The position numbers were made by a program, and so were the translations under genes. A stretch of 22,993 bases of DNA from CAYTLQ01 sp964438715 (GTDB lineage Bacteria > Bacteroidota > Ignavibacteria > Ignavibacteriales > Ignavibacteriaceae), in the NCBI GenBank assembly GCA_964438715.1, contig CAYTLQ010000264.1, positions 1 to 22,993 of the forward strand. The letters run 5' to 3'. Shown here one piece after another: positions 15,879-22,993 of this stretch. The notes beneath the pieces were generated by a model that was not told the DNA's origin, did no database searches, and saw only the letters and a list, made by a program, of their open reading frames with translations. Numbering within the stretch: the stretch's first letter is position 1; the number at the start of each line of letters is the position of its first letter.

Positions 15879-17241
15879 GGCCTTCTTTCAGATTATACTT
15901 TTTAATTTTATTATAAAGTGTTTTAATACTGATACCTAATTGAGCGGCAGTTTTTGCCTGTTCCCAGTTATTTAACCGCAATATTCTTTCTATGTGAAGT
16001 TTTTCTAATTCTTCAATATTCGTGGAATCAGTATAAATGGGTTGCGATGGTTGTTCTGTTCTGGTTTTTACTGAGTCGGGGAGAAATAGTTCGGTTTCCT
16101 GTATTACATTCGTTTCGGCAAAAATTATTGCTCGTTCTATGATATGTTCCAATTCCCTAACATTTCCCGGAAAGTGATATCTGCGTAAAGCATTCTTTGC
16201 ACTTTCTGAGAGAATTTTCGGGGAGCGAATGGGAGATTTTTTCCGAAGAAAATATTCGGCGAGGAGAATAACATCATCGCCCCGTTCACGAAGTGGAGGT
16301 ATAGTAAGCGTTACGACATTGAGTCTGAAAAGAAGATCTTTTCGGAATAGTTTTTTTTCTGCCTCGGCAATAAGATTTCTGTTTGTTGCTCCGATGACTC
16401 TCACATTTGAGGAGAGATTTGAGAGTCCCCCAATTCTGCGATACTCACCATTCTCAAGAAAACGCAAAAGTTTGGGCTGTATGGCGAGACTCATTTCTCC
16501 GATTTCATCAAGAAACAATGTGCCACCATTAGCAATTTCCACCAAGCCTTGTTTTGAGGCTTTCGCATCGGTGAATGAACCCTTCTCAAAACCAAACAAT
16601 TCACTTTCTATTAGTTGATCCGGCAGAGAGGCACAATTAATTACAACAAACGGTTTATCGGATCGATAAGAATTACGGTGTATAAATTCAGCTATAAGTT
16701 CCTTACCAGTACCTGTTTCACCCTCAATAAGAATATTTGAATCGGATTTTGCCGCCCGTTCAGCCAGGAAAATAAGTTGTTTTAATGAAGGACTTTCCCC
16801 TATAATTTTGCCGGAATTTACACTATCGGTTCTCATGGAAAGAACTTCATTTTTTATCAGCAGGTCCCTGTGTTCAAGCGCTTTTTCGAGTGAAACGAGT
16901 AATTCTTCGAATTTATATGGCTTAACAATATAATCAGCCGCACCATTTTTCATGCATTCTATCGCTCTTCTTAATTCGTCTTCACCCGAGAGAATAATAA
17001 CCGGAAGACTTGGGTATCTTTCTTTTATTATGACAAGAGCCTCATCGCCGCTTTTTATAGGCATGTTTAAATCCAGCATAACTACATCGTAGTTAGATTT
17101 CTGTACCATCTCAGCGGCTTGCTTTCCGTCGTAAGCAATATCAACAAGATAATTTTTTTCAACAAGCCGTTCTTTTAGTACATAACAGAACATCTCGTCG
17201 TCATCGGCAATAAGTATTCTGGCAATATTTGGCTGATTCAT
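15868..17241 (-). CDS. NtrC-family sigma-54-dependent response regulator
   Basis: The 457-residue regulator has three domains. The receiver (1-125) has Asp13-Asp15, phosphoacceptor Asp57 and VKP. The AAA+ sigma-54 interaction domain (about 145-375) has Walker A GETGTGKE (174-181), Walker B TLFLDEIGEM (241-250), GATNRN (284-289) and GNVREL (359-364). The Fis-type helix-turn-helix is at about 410-455 (AKTAAQLGISIKTLYNKI). The sigma-54 contact loop reads GSFTDA (221-226) instead of GAFTGA. It is transcribed away from the envelope genes and is followed, with overlap, by its likely kinase. Candidate targets in the window are the sigma-54-like sites at 550 and 17460. No clear Shine-Dalgarno precedes the ATG. 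Confidence 0.95.
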   Translation of the reverse strand: MNQPNIARILIADDDEMFCYVLKERLVEKNYLVDIAYDGKQAAEMVQKSNYDVVMLDLNMPIKSGDEALVIIKERYPSLPVIILSGEDELRRAIECMKNGAADYIVKPYKFEELLVSLEKALEHRDLLIKNEVLSMRTDSVNSGKIIGESPSLKQLIFLAERAAKSDSNILIEGETGTGKELIAEFIHRNSYRSDKPFVVINCASLPDQLIESELFGFEKGSFTDAKASKQGLVEIANGGTLFLDEIGEMSLAIQPKLLRFLENGEYRRIGGLSNLSSNVRVIGATNRNLIAEAEKKLFRKDLLFRLNVVTLTIPPLRERGDDVILLAEYFLRKKSPIRSPKILSESAKNALRRYHFPGNVRELEHIIERAIIFAETNVIQETELFLPDSVKTRTEQPSQPIYTDSTNIEELEKLHIERILRLNNWEQAKTAAQLGISIKTLYNKIKKYNLKEGLEK

Positions 17242-17365
17242 TTTCGAAATACAGGGAACTAAATTGATACAATATACAAAATTAAACTAATTCCGGTTTC
17301 CGGTAATATTTTCCGATGTTCGGGTGATGAGCTATGTCACCATTTCCGGAAAACCCGATAATAGA

Positions 17366-17397
17366 TTTTCAGGCATATCTCCTGTTTTTTCAGGCAT
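17366..17397 (+). repeat. Phased direct repeat TTTTCAGGCAT, candidate activator binding sites
   Basis: TTTTCAGGCAT occurs at 17366-17376 and again at 17387-17397. The 21-base offset equals two helical turns. The pair ends about 63 bases before the sigma-54-like GG at 17461, which is a usual enhancer position for NtrC-type activators. An internal CAGG-N7-CCTG inverted repeat overlaps the first copy. Binding by the regulator at 15868 is inferred only from position. Confidence 0.4.
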
Positions 17398-17459
17398 TTT
17401 GTAATTTATAAGTCTGAGCTAAGTTGTTTAATTTTAACAACTTACAATAATTCTATAAT

Positions 17460-17475
17460 TGGCACAATATTTACA
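17460..17475 (+). promoter_or_regulatory. Sigma-54-like -24/-12 promoter for the lipoprotein gene
   Basis: TGGCACAATATTTACA matches the sigma-54 consensus TGGCACR-N4-TTGCA at every fixed base except one (TTAC for TTGC). The predicted start would fall near 17486, about 37 bases before the ATG at 17523. It shares TGGYACAATATTT with the site at 550. The purely AT-rich context elsewhere makes the intact TGGCAC half informative. Confidence 0.55.
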
Positions 17476-17522
17476 AAGAAATAAACAGATAATTTCTTAA
17501 CCAAAAAAAGGAGTTAATTATT

Positions 17523-18479
17523 ATGTATCGCAAAATGATTGGATTTATCCGATTCCTTCCTCTTTTCCTGTTATTTGTAGCCATTTTTGGGTGCAAGGAA
17601 AATAACACAACTGAACCTGTTGAGCCGGGTCCTAACACTGACACTGATGCAATTACTGAATTAATTTCCGAAGACACTTCCACAGTTTCATTTGAATCAA
17701 ATTTCAATGAAGAAACATCTCTCGGAATTGATCTCGGTAAAATTACAACTCAGATTTACCCTGTAAAAGTAGGGAGAAAAGTCACCGGTGTAACCAGAAA
17801 TGCAACCGTGAACATTTCGGGAGACTCCGCATTCGCAACCGTTACTTACACTTTTACATGTGAGCTTATCATAGCCGCCTCGCATGATTCTGCCGGTTTT
17901 AATGACACATTGACCATTGATTCAGTTTACAGAAAACCATACACAACCACTGCCACCCGTAAACTTATTTTTGTTCGTGTCGGCAACAGCAATCGTCCAA
18001 AAAATAACTGGAAACTCTCCGCAGTATCACTCATCCAGGGGGGTACCTCTTCAACAAACATAGCCATACAGAAACTTACGGTTTATCTTCCGTCAGGCGA
18101 TTCACTTGTTATTACTTCTCCGAATGACTATTACCTTATCAGGGGTATTGGTAGCAGAAAGATGATTCCTACCGTTTCAAAGAATCAGACTGTAAGCCTG
18201 AAGGTCGAAATTTTCAGCGCTTTCGAGCAGGATGATTTTGTAACTATGACTTACGGCGCTGATGTAAGAGGTCTTCACCGTGCGAAGAGAAAATTTAACT
18301 TAGTTTCGTCAACACCGGTAACGGGCGGATATTATAAAGTATATACTCAATCGTACACCACACATCAGTTTGGCGGATATTACCATGCAATTATTGATCT
18401 GATGCCGCGGCAGGTAATTTTCGATGATTCAACTCCCGTAGAGAGCAAATACTGGGGTATGCCATACTTAGTTAATTAA
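17523..18479 (+). CDS. Predicted lipoprotein of unknown function
   Basis: This 318-residue protein has a lipoprotein signal peptide: basic MYRK...R, a hydrophobic core and a lipobox-like IFGC with Cys24, followed by acidic/Thr-rich linker residues 25-55. The rest is predicted beta-rich and Thr/Ser/Val-heavy, with no domain I recognise. Repeated short motifs of the type VTYTF and VTMTYGAD suggest immunoglobulin-like or beta-sandwich folding. AGGAG (17509-17513) is a good ribosome binding site, stronger than at most genes here, which suggests high expression. It sits directly behind the sigma-54-like promoter and is closed by a strong hairpin, so it can be its own transcription unit. Confidence 0.85.
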   Translation: MYRKMIGFIRFLPLFLLFVAIFGCKENNTTEPVEPGPNTDTDAITELISEDTSTVSFESNFNEETSLGIDLGKITTQIYPVKVGRKVTGVTRNATVNISGDSAFATVTYTFTCELIIAASHDSAGFNDTLTIDSVYRKPYTTTATRKLIFVRVGNSNRPKNNWKLSAVSLIQGGTSSTNIAIQKLTVYLPSGDSLVITSPNDYYLIRGIGSRKMIPTVSKNQTVSLKVEIFSAFEQDDFVTMTYGADVRGLHRAKRKFNLVSSTPVTGGYYKVYTQSYTTHQFGGYYHAIIDLMPRQVIFDDSTPVESKYWGMPYLVN

Positions 18480-18490
18480 TAATAGTAAAA

Positions 18491-18526
18491 TTTGCAGGGG
18501 CGGATTTTTCACCGCCCCTATGCAAA
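18491..18526. terminator. Strong hairpin, probable terminator after the lipoprotein gene
   Basis: GGGGCGG (18497-18503) pairs with CCGCCCC (18512-18518) around an eight-base loop. The stem extends outward through TTTGCA (18491-18496) and TGCAAA (18521-18526) with a two-base TA bulge. There is no T run on the + strand; the - strand reads into TTTTACTATT. It lies 11 bases after the stop codon. It probably ends or attenuates transcription or stabilises the mRNA 3' end. Confidence 0.7.
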
Positions 18527-18565
18527 GAAATCGATAATTATTGTCACTTGAAAATATAAAGAGCA

Positions 18566-19507
18566 ATGAGTAATTTGAATACTATGTTAAGTAAGATACT
18601 TGCCGGATTCATTCTACTTTTTGTTCTCTTTTCAAGTGGTTGCGATAAACCCAGCCCCACTACCTTACTTGCACCCGAAGAACCTGCTGAAGGTACACTT
18701 GAAATTGAAGTTATTGCGAAAGATCCGACAGATATTTTTACCAATAGTGGTTATGATTCTACCGGATTTATTCCTCAACTTCCTCGTCACAACTCGGTAA
18801 TTTTTCTTGGGAGGAATGTACTTTCTTCAGGACTGGCAACTATAGAAAGTAGTTTTGCACAGGCAACTTTTTTTGACTTAAATGACTCTGTTAAAAATTC
18901 AGTTGGCAGAGTTATCGGTTACCGTACAAAAGATGTTGACTTTGTAAAAATAAATTTACTGCCACTGAAAAAATCTGATTTAGTTTTCCGGTTTAGAGAT
19001 AGTAGTGGCAACATTGTTCATTTACTTGCGGGCCCGAAATATGGTCTGTATAAGAGAAAAGGTGTGGTCTGGGGTGATCTGTTTGAGTTTGTGTTTAGTT
19101 CATTCGTCAATTTAGAAATAAAACCTCGTTTTAATCCACCAATTCGGTTTTCAGTTCCTACACCACAACAAATTACCGGTAAAGTACTAGTATCAAATTC
19201 TCCCAATGGCAAGCCCATAATAAATCTTGAATGGAACAGATCTATTTCGGATAACAATACTGTAAATATTATCCTTGGCGGAGTTGATTTAAGTACCAAT
19301 ACCGTAGTGCCATTATTCTCCCTGAAAACCAATGATGATGGAGAACTGATTCTTCCTAAAGAATTAGTAAAGGGGATTCCTAAGTTCCGGTTTCCACGGA
19401 TTATGGTGAGTTTCATACGACGAATTGATATACTCAATGATACTCCCCTGGGAAAATTATTGATAACAACACAAAGCTCAAACAGTATTATTGTGGATAA
19501 TCCTTGA
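18566..19507 (+). CDS. Predicted lipoprotein of unknown function
   Basis: The 313-residue protein has a lipoprotein signal: N-terminus to about residue 12, hydrophobic ILAGFILLFVLF, then SSGC with Cys26. Residues 27-45 form a Pro/Glu-rich linker. The mature part is beta-rich and contains no domain I recognise; strands such as VDFVKINLLPLKKSDLVFRF and GKPIINLEWNRS give it a fibronectin/Ig-like feel. A second in-frame ATG at 18584 would give a more usual short signal peptide, so the start is not settled. It follows the hairpin after the first lipoprotein gene. Its final TGA overlaps a TTG that starts the beta-barrel gene, suggesting coupled translation. Confidence 0.82.
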   Translation: MSNLNTMLSKILAGFILLFVLFSSGCDKPSPTTLLAPEEPAEGTLEIEVIAKDPTDIFTNSGYDSTGFIPQLPRHNSVIFLGRNVLSSGLATIESSFAQATFFDLNDSVKNSVGRVIGYRTKDVDFVKINLLPLKKSDLVFRFRDSSGNIVHLLAGPKYGLYKRKGVVWGDLFEFVFSSFVNLEIKPRFNPPIRFSVPTPQQITGKVLVSNSPNGKPIINLEWNRSISDNNTVNIILGGVDLSTNTVVPLFSLKTNDDGELILPKELVKGIPKFRFPRIMVSFIRRIDILNDTPLGKLLITTQSSNSIIVDNP

Positions 19508-21498
19508 GGTCAGGAAACACAAAAAAAATACTGTTGGCTTGGTTTATGTACACATTATCCTTATTTCCACAATCTGACCCGGATATTTCAGGATACTGGC
19601 CTGCCTCCTCAAAAGGCTTGCGTGTTATTTCATCTAACGAATTTCTGGCTGTACCCGGGAATAATATAGAAGATATCGGCTTTGGTGTTTCTTTCGGAAG
19701 TGAATTTGCTCCTCAAACCTCATCCTTACTATATGCTATAACTTTACAAAAGCGATTCGACAGTCATTTTTTCTCGCTTCGTTATACTCCCGGTTATCAG
19801 CGCGATTTTCTTTTTGAACAAGAGGATTATACCTTCGGAGATGATAGTACCGATGTAACTTCCGAGACATCTCTGAGTTATAAAAAATATTTTGACTTCA
19901 CATACACCATTATGCCACTACGCGGTCTGTATGCCGGAATAACTTTAAATTATTATCATCAATCGGTAGATGCAAACCTCCTGGGAGTTGTTTTCCGAAC
20001 CGACTCTTTGTATCTGGTACGAACTTCTGCTTCGGAGAACTCAGAGAAAATTAATTTTGATGCCGGCATCTGCTACTCAATTAACAACAACTGGGAATTT
20101 TCCACATCAGTTAAAAATATTTTCTCGCTCAGCAGAAGTAATTTTTCGGATGATTACAATATTTACGATCTCCGAATGCAAAGAAAATTTTCATTCTCTC
20201 TCAGATATTCAATAGAAACATTTTCTCCTTTTCTTTCATACATTACACAACAGGAATACTTTGCAGGATTTACCTTTCTGCTTCCACTGCAATGGATGAG
20301 AGCAGGAATTTCCGTAAGTGCTTTTAAGAATCAAGATGGTAACGGTATTTTTTCCGGTATCTATCCTTCGTTAGCTATTAATTGGCAAAAGTTTGGAGTC
20401 AGCTTTAGCTGGATGTATTATTTTCAGAAAAGAGATGAAAAAACTTTTAACCTTTCCGAATTCCAGCAAAATGGAATTACCGGTTTCATTAACAATAAAT
20501 ACTCATACAATAAAGCTTTTCTCTCGGTAAATTATTTTTTGAATACCACCCCTCAGCAAAAACTGAAATTCATTGATGTTACAGTCAATGAGCAACTTTA
20601 TCCTCTTAAATCTGAATACTATCTTTCTCATCCAATTGCTTCAGCTACGGTGACCAATATAACCGGTAGCCTTGTAGTAGCTCGTCCGTCTATAAAAATA
20701 GAAGGTCAGCAAACTGAAGAAATATTTTCTCCTTCCGTAGAAATTCAGCCACACGATACCGTCGTTATTCCGTATTACATATTGTTACCCGATACTATTA
20801 AAAAGCAGAAGGCTGATATAGCGTATGCAACATTTTATTTGAATAGCGGGGGAGAGAATTATGATGATGTTATTCAGAAGCCGATACTGATTAATGGAAT
20901 TAATTCCTGGGATGGTAATGTCGCTTCACTGCGTTTTTATGTAAAAAAAGATTTTGATTTTTCTCAGATGATTGCCAAACAGACTCTCAGTGAATACAAA
21001 AACATTCTCGATACTATTCCTGCTGTTAAAAGAAATTTTTATCGGATTAAAATTCTGTTTGATCACCTTAACCAAAGACTTGTTTATGCTTCGGACCGCA
21101 GGGCAAGCGCAGACTGGGTACAGTTCCCGTCAGAAACTCATCAGTTAAAGGGCGGAGATTGTGACGATCTGAGTGTATATTTTGCCTCTCTGCTTGAATC
21201 TATTGGAATCGATTGCTCGTTTGTCGATTATAAACCCTCATCGGGAATCGGGCATGTAAATCTTTTAATCAACACCGGGCTCAGCCCGGATGAAGCACAT
21301 TTTATAACTAATAACGACGCAAAATATTTTATCCGAACAAATCCAATAGGGGAGGCAAGTGTTTGGATTCCTGTAGAAGTTACTGTTTTAAAATCATTTG
21401 AAGAATCATGGAACTCCGGAGCTGATACATTCAACGATATTGCAATTGATAAAGCGGGCCTTGCAAAAGGTACAGTAATAATAGAAGATATTTACTAA
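19504..21498 (+). CDS. Outer-membrane beta-barrel fused to transglutaminase-like cysteine domain
   Basis: The protein has 664 residues from a TTG start that overlaps the upstream TGA. That start gives a full signal peptide (basic RSGNTKK, then a hydrophobic core, cleavage near residue 23); an ATG at 19546 would cut the signal short. Residues 35-350 show regular alternating strands rich in Phe/Tyr/Ser, typical of an outer-membrane barrel. Residues 355-480 resemble an Ig-like beta domain. Residues 485-650 are transglutaminase-like: QFPSETHQLKGGDCDDLSV with Cys553, GHV with His584, and a WIPVEVT strand with Glu625 in the usual Asp position. The WDGNVASLRFYVKKDFDF lead-in also occurs before this domain type. 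The substrate is unknown; the domain could cross-link or process envelope proteins. Barrel assignment is from strand pattern only. Confidence 0.8.
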   Translation: MRSGNTKKILLAWFMYTLSLFPQSDPDISGYWPASSKGLRVISSNEFLAVPGNNIEDIGFGVSFGSEFAPQTSSLLYAITLQKRFDSHFFSLRYTPGYQRDFLFEQEDYTFGDDSTDVTSETSLSYKKYFDFTYTIMPLRGLYAGITLNYYHQSVDANLLGVVFRTDSLYLVRTSASENSEKINFDAGICYSINNNWEFSTSVKNIFSLSRSNFSDDYNIYDLRMQRKFSFSLRYSIETFSPFLSYITQQEYFAGFTFLLPLQWMRAGISVSAFKNQDGNGIFSGIYPSLAINWQKFGVSFSWMYYFQKRDEKTFNLSEFQQNGITGFINNKYSYNKAFLSVNYFLNTTPQQKLKFIDVTVNEQLYPLKSEYYLSHPIASATVTNITGSLVVARPSIKIEGQQTEEIFSPSVEIQPHDTVVIPYYILLPDTIKKQKADIAYATFYLNSGGENYDDVIQKPILINGINSWDGNVASLRFYVKKDFDFSQMIAKQTLSEYKNILDTIPAVKRNFYRIKILFDHLNQRLVYASDRRASADWVQFPSETHQLKGGDCDDLSVYFASLLESIGIDCSFVDYKPSSGIGHVNLLINTGLSPDEAHFITNNDAKYFIRTNPIGEASVWIPVEVTVLKSFEESWNSGADTFNDIAIDKAGLAKGTVIIEDIY

Positions 21499-21507
21499 GG
21501 ATATACT

Positions 21508-22185
21508 ATGAAATTACTATTTTTTTCACTCTTGCTAACTACACTTGTTTATACTCAATCATATAAAGTTGAGAAGATAACCGGCACTGTTAAATCAATG
21601 CAGGGAAATTCAGAAACTTGGACGGATGTTAAAGAGGGCTCTTTCCTTCAGGGGAACACAATGATTATGACCGATAAGTCATCAACAATATTGCTAAGCG
21701 GAGGCGGTATTAAATTCTCATTGAAACCGTCGGCTATAATTAATGTCAGTAATATAAAAAAAATCACCATAGATGAACTGCTATTGGCTCTTGCAACGGA
21801 GGAAATACTCAATGCACCGGCAAAAAACAAAAAGGGTAATGTTAGCAATACAGAAATTTATGGTGAGGAATATGACAATAAAAATTCATCCTCACATCAG
21901 TCGCAATTTGGACTATATCGTTTAAACGGTGCGAAACAGCTTGCCGAAAGCGGATTTGAAGGCACTGCTATTGTGGCCGCAAGGGAAACTTTCAGAAAGT
22001 ATCCGGCAACCGCTTCGATGGCGGATTATAGAATATATTTCGCAAATCTTCTCTTTTCTATGAATCTGAATGAGGAGGCATATCAGGAATTCGAAAGTAT
22101 CAGTCGTTTGAAATTGTCTGAGCAACAATCTGCCACAGTAAAGTCCAGAATTAATGATCTAAAAAAGCGTCTTTCAGGAATGTAA
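21508..22185 (+). CDS. Secreted FecR-like domain protein with helical C-terminus
   Basis: The 225-residue protein starts with a Sec signal (MKLLFFSLLLTTLVYTQ). Residues 20-90 follow a FecR-like pattern: VEKITGTVKSMQ, then WTDVKEGSFLQGNTMIMTDKSSTILLSGGGIKF. This is the extracytoplasmic beta domain also found near transglutaminase-like proteins, not the complete FecR anti-sigma factor, because no anti-sigma region or inner-membrane helix follows. The C-terminal part (about 130-222) is helical and TPR-like (ARETFRKYPATASMADYRIYFA, LNEEAYQEFESISRL). AAGGA lies six bases before the ATG, nine bases after the barrel gene stop, so it belongs to the same operon. Role unknown; probably a periplasmic partner of the barrel-transglutaminase protein. 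Confidence 0.8.
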   Translation: MKLLFFSLLLTTLVYTQSYKVEKITGTVKSMQGNSETWTDVKEGSFLQGNTMIMTDKSSTILLSGGGIKFSLKPSAIINVSNIKKITIDELLLALATEEILNAPAKNKKGNVSNTEIYGEEYDNKNSSSHQSQFGLYRLNGAKQLAESGFEGTAIVAARETFRKYPATASMADYRIYFANLLFSMNLNEEAYQEFESISRLKLSEQQSATVKSRINDLKKRLSGM

Positions 22186-22213
22186 GCGGTAATCAATTAT
22201 TTTCGATAAATAT

Positions 22214-22774
22214 ATGCTACATAAAGATAAACTAATTATGCTGATTGGGGACTCCATCACTGAGGCGTTTCGTACTCAGGAATTATTACCTTCGCGACAA
22301 ATTATAAACAGAGGAATTTATGGGGATAATACCAGCGGTGTTCTGGAGCGTCTTGAAAATGAGTTGTTAAAATACAAACCTGATCTGGTTTTCTTGTTAA
22401 TTGGTACAAATGACCTTGCTCTGGAAAGAACCGATAGCGAAATTCTTTTAAATATGTGTCGGATAATGAATATTCTCAATGAAAAATTTCCCGATGTGTA
22501 CCCTATCTGGACTTCAATTCTTCCTACAAGAGACATTGAAAATCGGCCTAATGAGCGCATAGATTTACTCAATTCAAGCATCCGGCGTCTTTCTTTCGAG
22601 CATAATCATCGTTACTTTGACCTTAACAAATATTTTTCTGATACAACCACAGGTGAGTTAATCTCCGATTTTACCATTGACGGTTTGCACCTCTCTGAAT
22701 CAGGATATAAACATTGGGCCGGCATTTTTGATTCATATCTTGATAGAAACGGCTTCGAATCAGCAAAATCCTGA
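22214..22774 (+). CDS. SGNH/GDSL-family esterase or acyl hydrolase
   Basis: The 186-residue protein contains all four SGNH blocks: block I IGDSIT with nucleophile Ser14, block II INRGIYGD with Gly34, block III GTND with Asn66, and block V DGLHLSESGY with Asp156 and His159. It lacks a signal peptide, so it should be cytoplasmic unless exported otherwise. Family members deacylate lysophospholipids, thioesters, sugars or platelet-activating-factor-like substrates; RGIYGDNTSGVLERL resembles the PAF-acetylhydrolase-like branch. The substrate cannot be told. It starts 28 bases after the FecR-like gene without a clear ribosome binding site and may or may not share its transcript. Confidence 0.93.
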   Translation: MLHKDKLIMLIGDSITEAFRTQELLPSRQIINRGIYGDNTSGVLERLENELLKYKPDLVFLLIGTNDLALERTDSEILLNMCRIMNILNEKFPDVYPIWTSILPTRDIENRPNERIDLLNSSIRRLSFEHNHRYFDLNKYFSDTTTGELISDFTIDGLHLSESGYKHWAGIFDSYLDRNGFESAKS

Positions 22775-22896
22775 TAACCATCCAACAAATGATTTGATAG
22801 AATATTTTAATATAAATCCGCTGAAATTAAGTACAAGACAAATTCAAATAAGATCCTTAATTCCGATATAGAGACAAAAGAAGGACTGTTTAAAGG

Positions 22897-22988
22897 GCAA
22901 AAAACAGAGTAATTTTAAGAAAACAAATTTCACCCAATAGGTGAAATGCAATTTTAAAGCAAAAAACAGATTTCAAAGCAAAAAACAG
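22897..22988 (+). repeat. GCAAAAAACAG repeated three times
   Basis: Identical 11-mers stand at 22897-22907, 22959-22969 and 22978-22988. The last two are part of a longer AAAGCAAAAAACAG with a 19-base period. A-rich composition makes short matches easier, but a GC-start/CAG-end 11-mer three times in 92 bases is unlikely to be pure chance. Confidence 0.55.
22927..22947. terminator. Possible terminator hairpin
   Basis: ATTTCACC (22927-22934) pairs perfectly with GGTGAAAT (22940-22947) across the loop CAATA. TTTT follows after four bases. The stem is AT-rich and 150 bases beyond the last gene, so terminator function is uncertain; it could act on either strand. Confidence 0.45.
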
Positions 22989-22993
22989 TGAAG

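Larger units (their letters stand above)
17242..17522. promoter_or_regulatory. Divergent regulatory region between activator gene and lipoprotein gene
   Basis: These 281 bases separate the sigma-54 activator (- strand) from the first envelope gene (+ strand). They contain the inverted repeat GGTGA-N9-TCACC (17323-17341), the palindrome TTTCCGGAAA (17343-17352), paired TTTTCAGGCAT repeats and a sigma-54-like site at 17460. CCGG-containing TTCCGG words recur at 17291, 17298 and 17345. No open reading frame is credible here. The organisation suggests control of the downstream gene by an enhancer-binding protein and possibly autoregulation of the activator. Confidence 0.5.
22775..22993. other. 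AT-rich tail of the window without a credible gene
   Basis: No open frame here has a credible start and protein-like composition. It contains a hairpin at 22927-22947 and GCAAAAAACAG three times. It may be the 3' untranslated region of the esterase gene or the start of a repeat block that continues outside the window. Confidence 0.6.

Noticed and set aside
21508..22185. FecR anti-sigma regulator
   Set aside because: It has a cleavable signal peptide and TPR-like C-terminus, no cytoplasmic anti-sigma region, and no ECF sigma factor or TonB receptor nearby.
22677..22871. Open frame running out of the esterase gene into the tail
   Set aside because: It overlaps the esterase in another frame and its only start lies inside that gene; the part beyond 22774 has no domain or ribosome binding site.

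Overview
The window reads as chromosomal DNA of an AT-rich, Gram-negative bacterium, most likely from the Bacteroidota/Chlorobiota side (Ignavibacteria-like). This rests on weak or absent Shine-Dalgarno sequences at many starts, lipoproteins and an outer-membrane beta-barrel with Bacteroidota-type composition, and the pilin sequence style; it is inference, since no rRNA or marker gene is present. No tRNA, rRNA, CRISPR array, transposase or phage gene was seen. No gene-free stretch exceeds about 280 bases.

Region 1 (1-13982, + strand) is a type IV pilus locus running directly into its own signalling genes. Two tandem paralogous pilin-like genes (76-465, 667-1056) come first. A tightly packed block follows: platform protein PilC, extension ATPase PilB, PilT-like retraction ATPase, a PilM-PilN fusion, a PilO-PilP-like fusion and a short secretin. 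Spacings range from overlap to 12 bases. The block continues into a single-domain response regulator, a large membrane-bound hybrid histidine kinase, and a receiver-DHp protein without an ATPase domain. The pilins have a leader of only Met-Gly and no Glu5, and no prepilin peptidase is present. The hybrid kinase frame is cut inside its GAF domain by four in-frame stop codons within 39 bases, with no frameshift.

Region 2 (13962-17241, - strand) is a converging two-gene operon: a cytoplasmic hybrid histidine kinase downstream of an NtrC-family sigma-54 activator. Two sites sharing TGGYACAATATTT, close to a sigma-54 -24/-12 element, lie upstream of the second pilin and upstream of the lipoprotein gene at 17523. 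The latter has a phased direct repeat about 90 bases further upstream. A working hypothesis is that this activator links pilin expression with the envelope genes.

Region 3 (17523-22774, + strand) is a cell-envelope group: two lipoproteins, a predicted outer-membrane beta-barrel fused to a transglutaminase-like cysteine domain, a FecR-like secreted protein and an SGNH/GDSL esterase. The last 220 bases hold a hairpin and a thrice-repeated GCAAAAAACAG, without a convincing gene.
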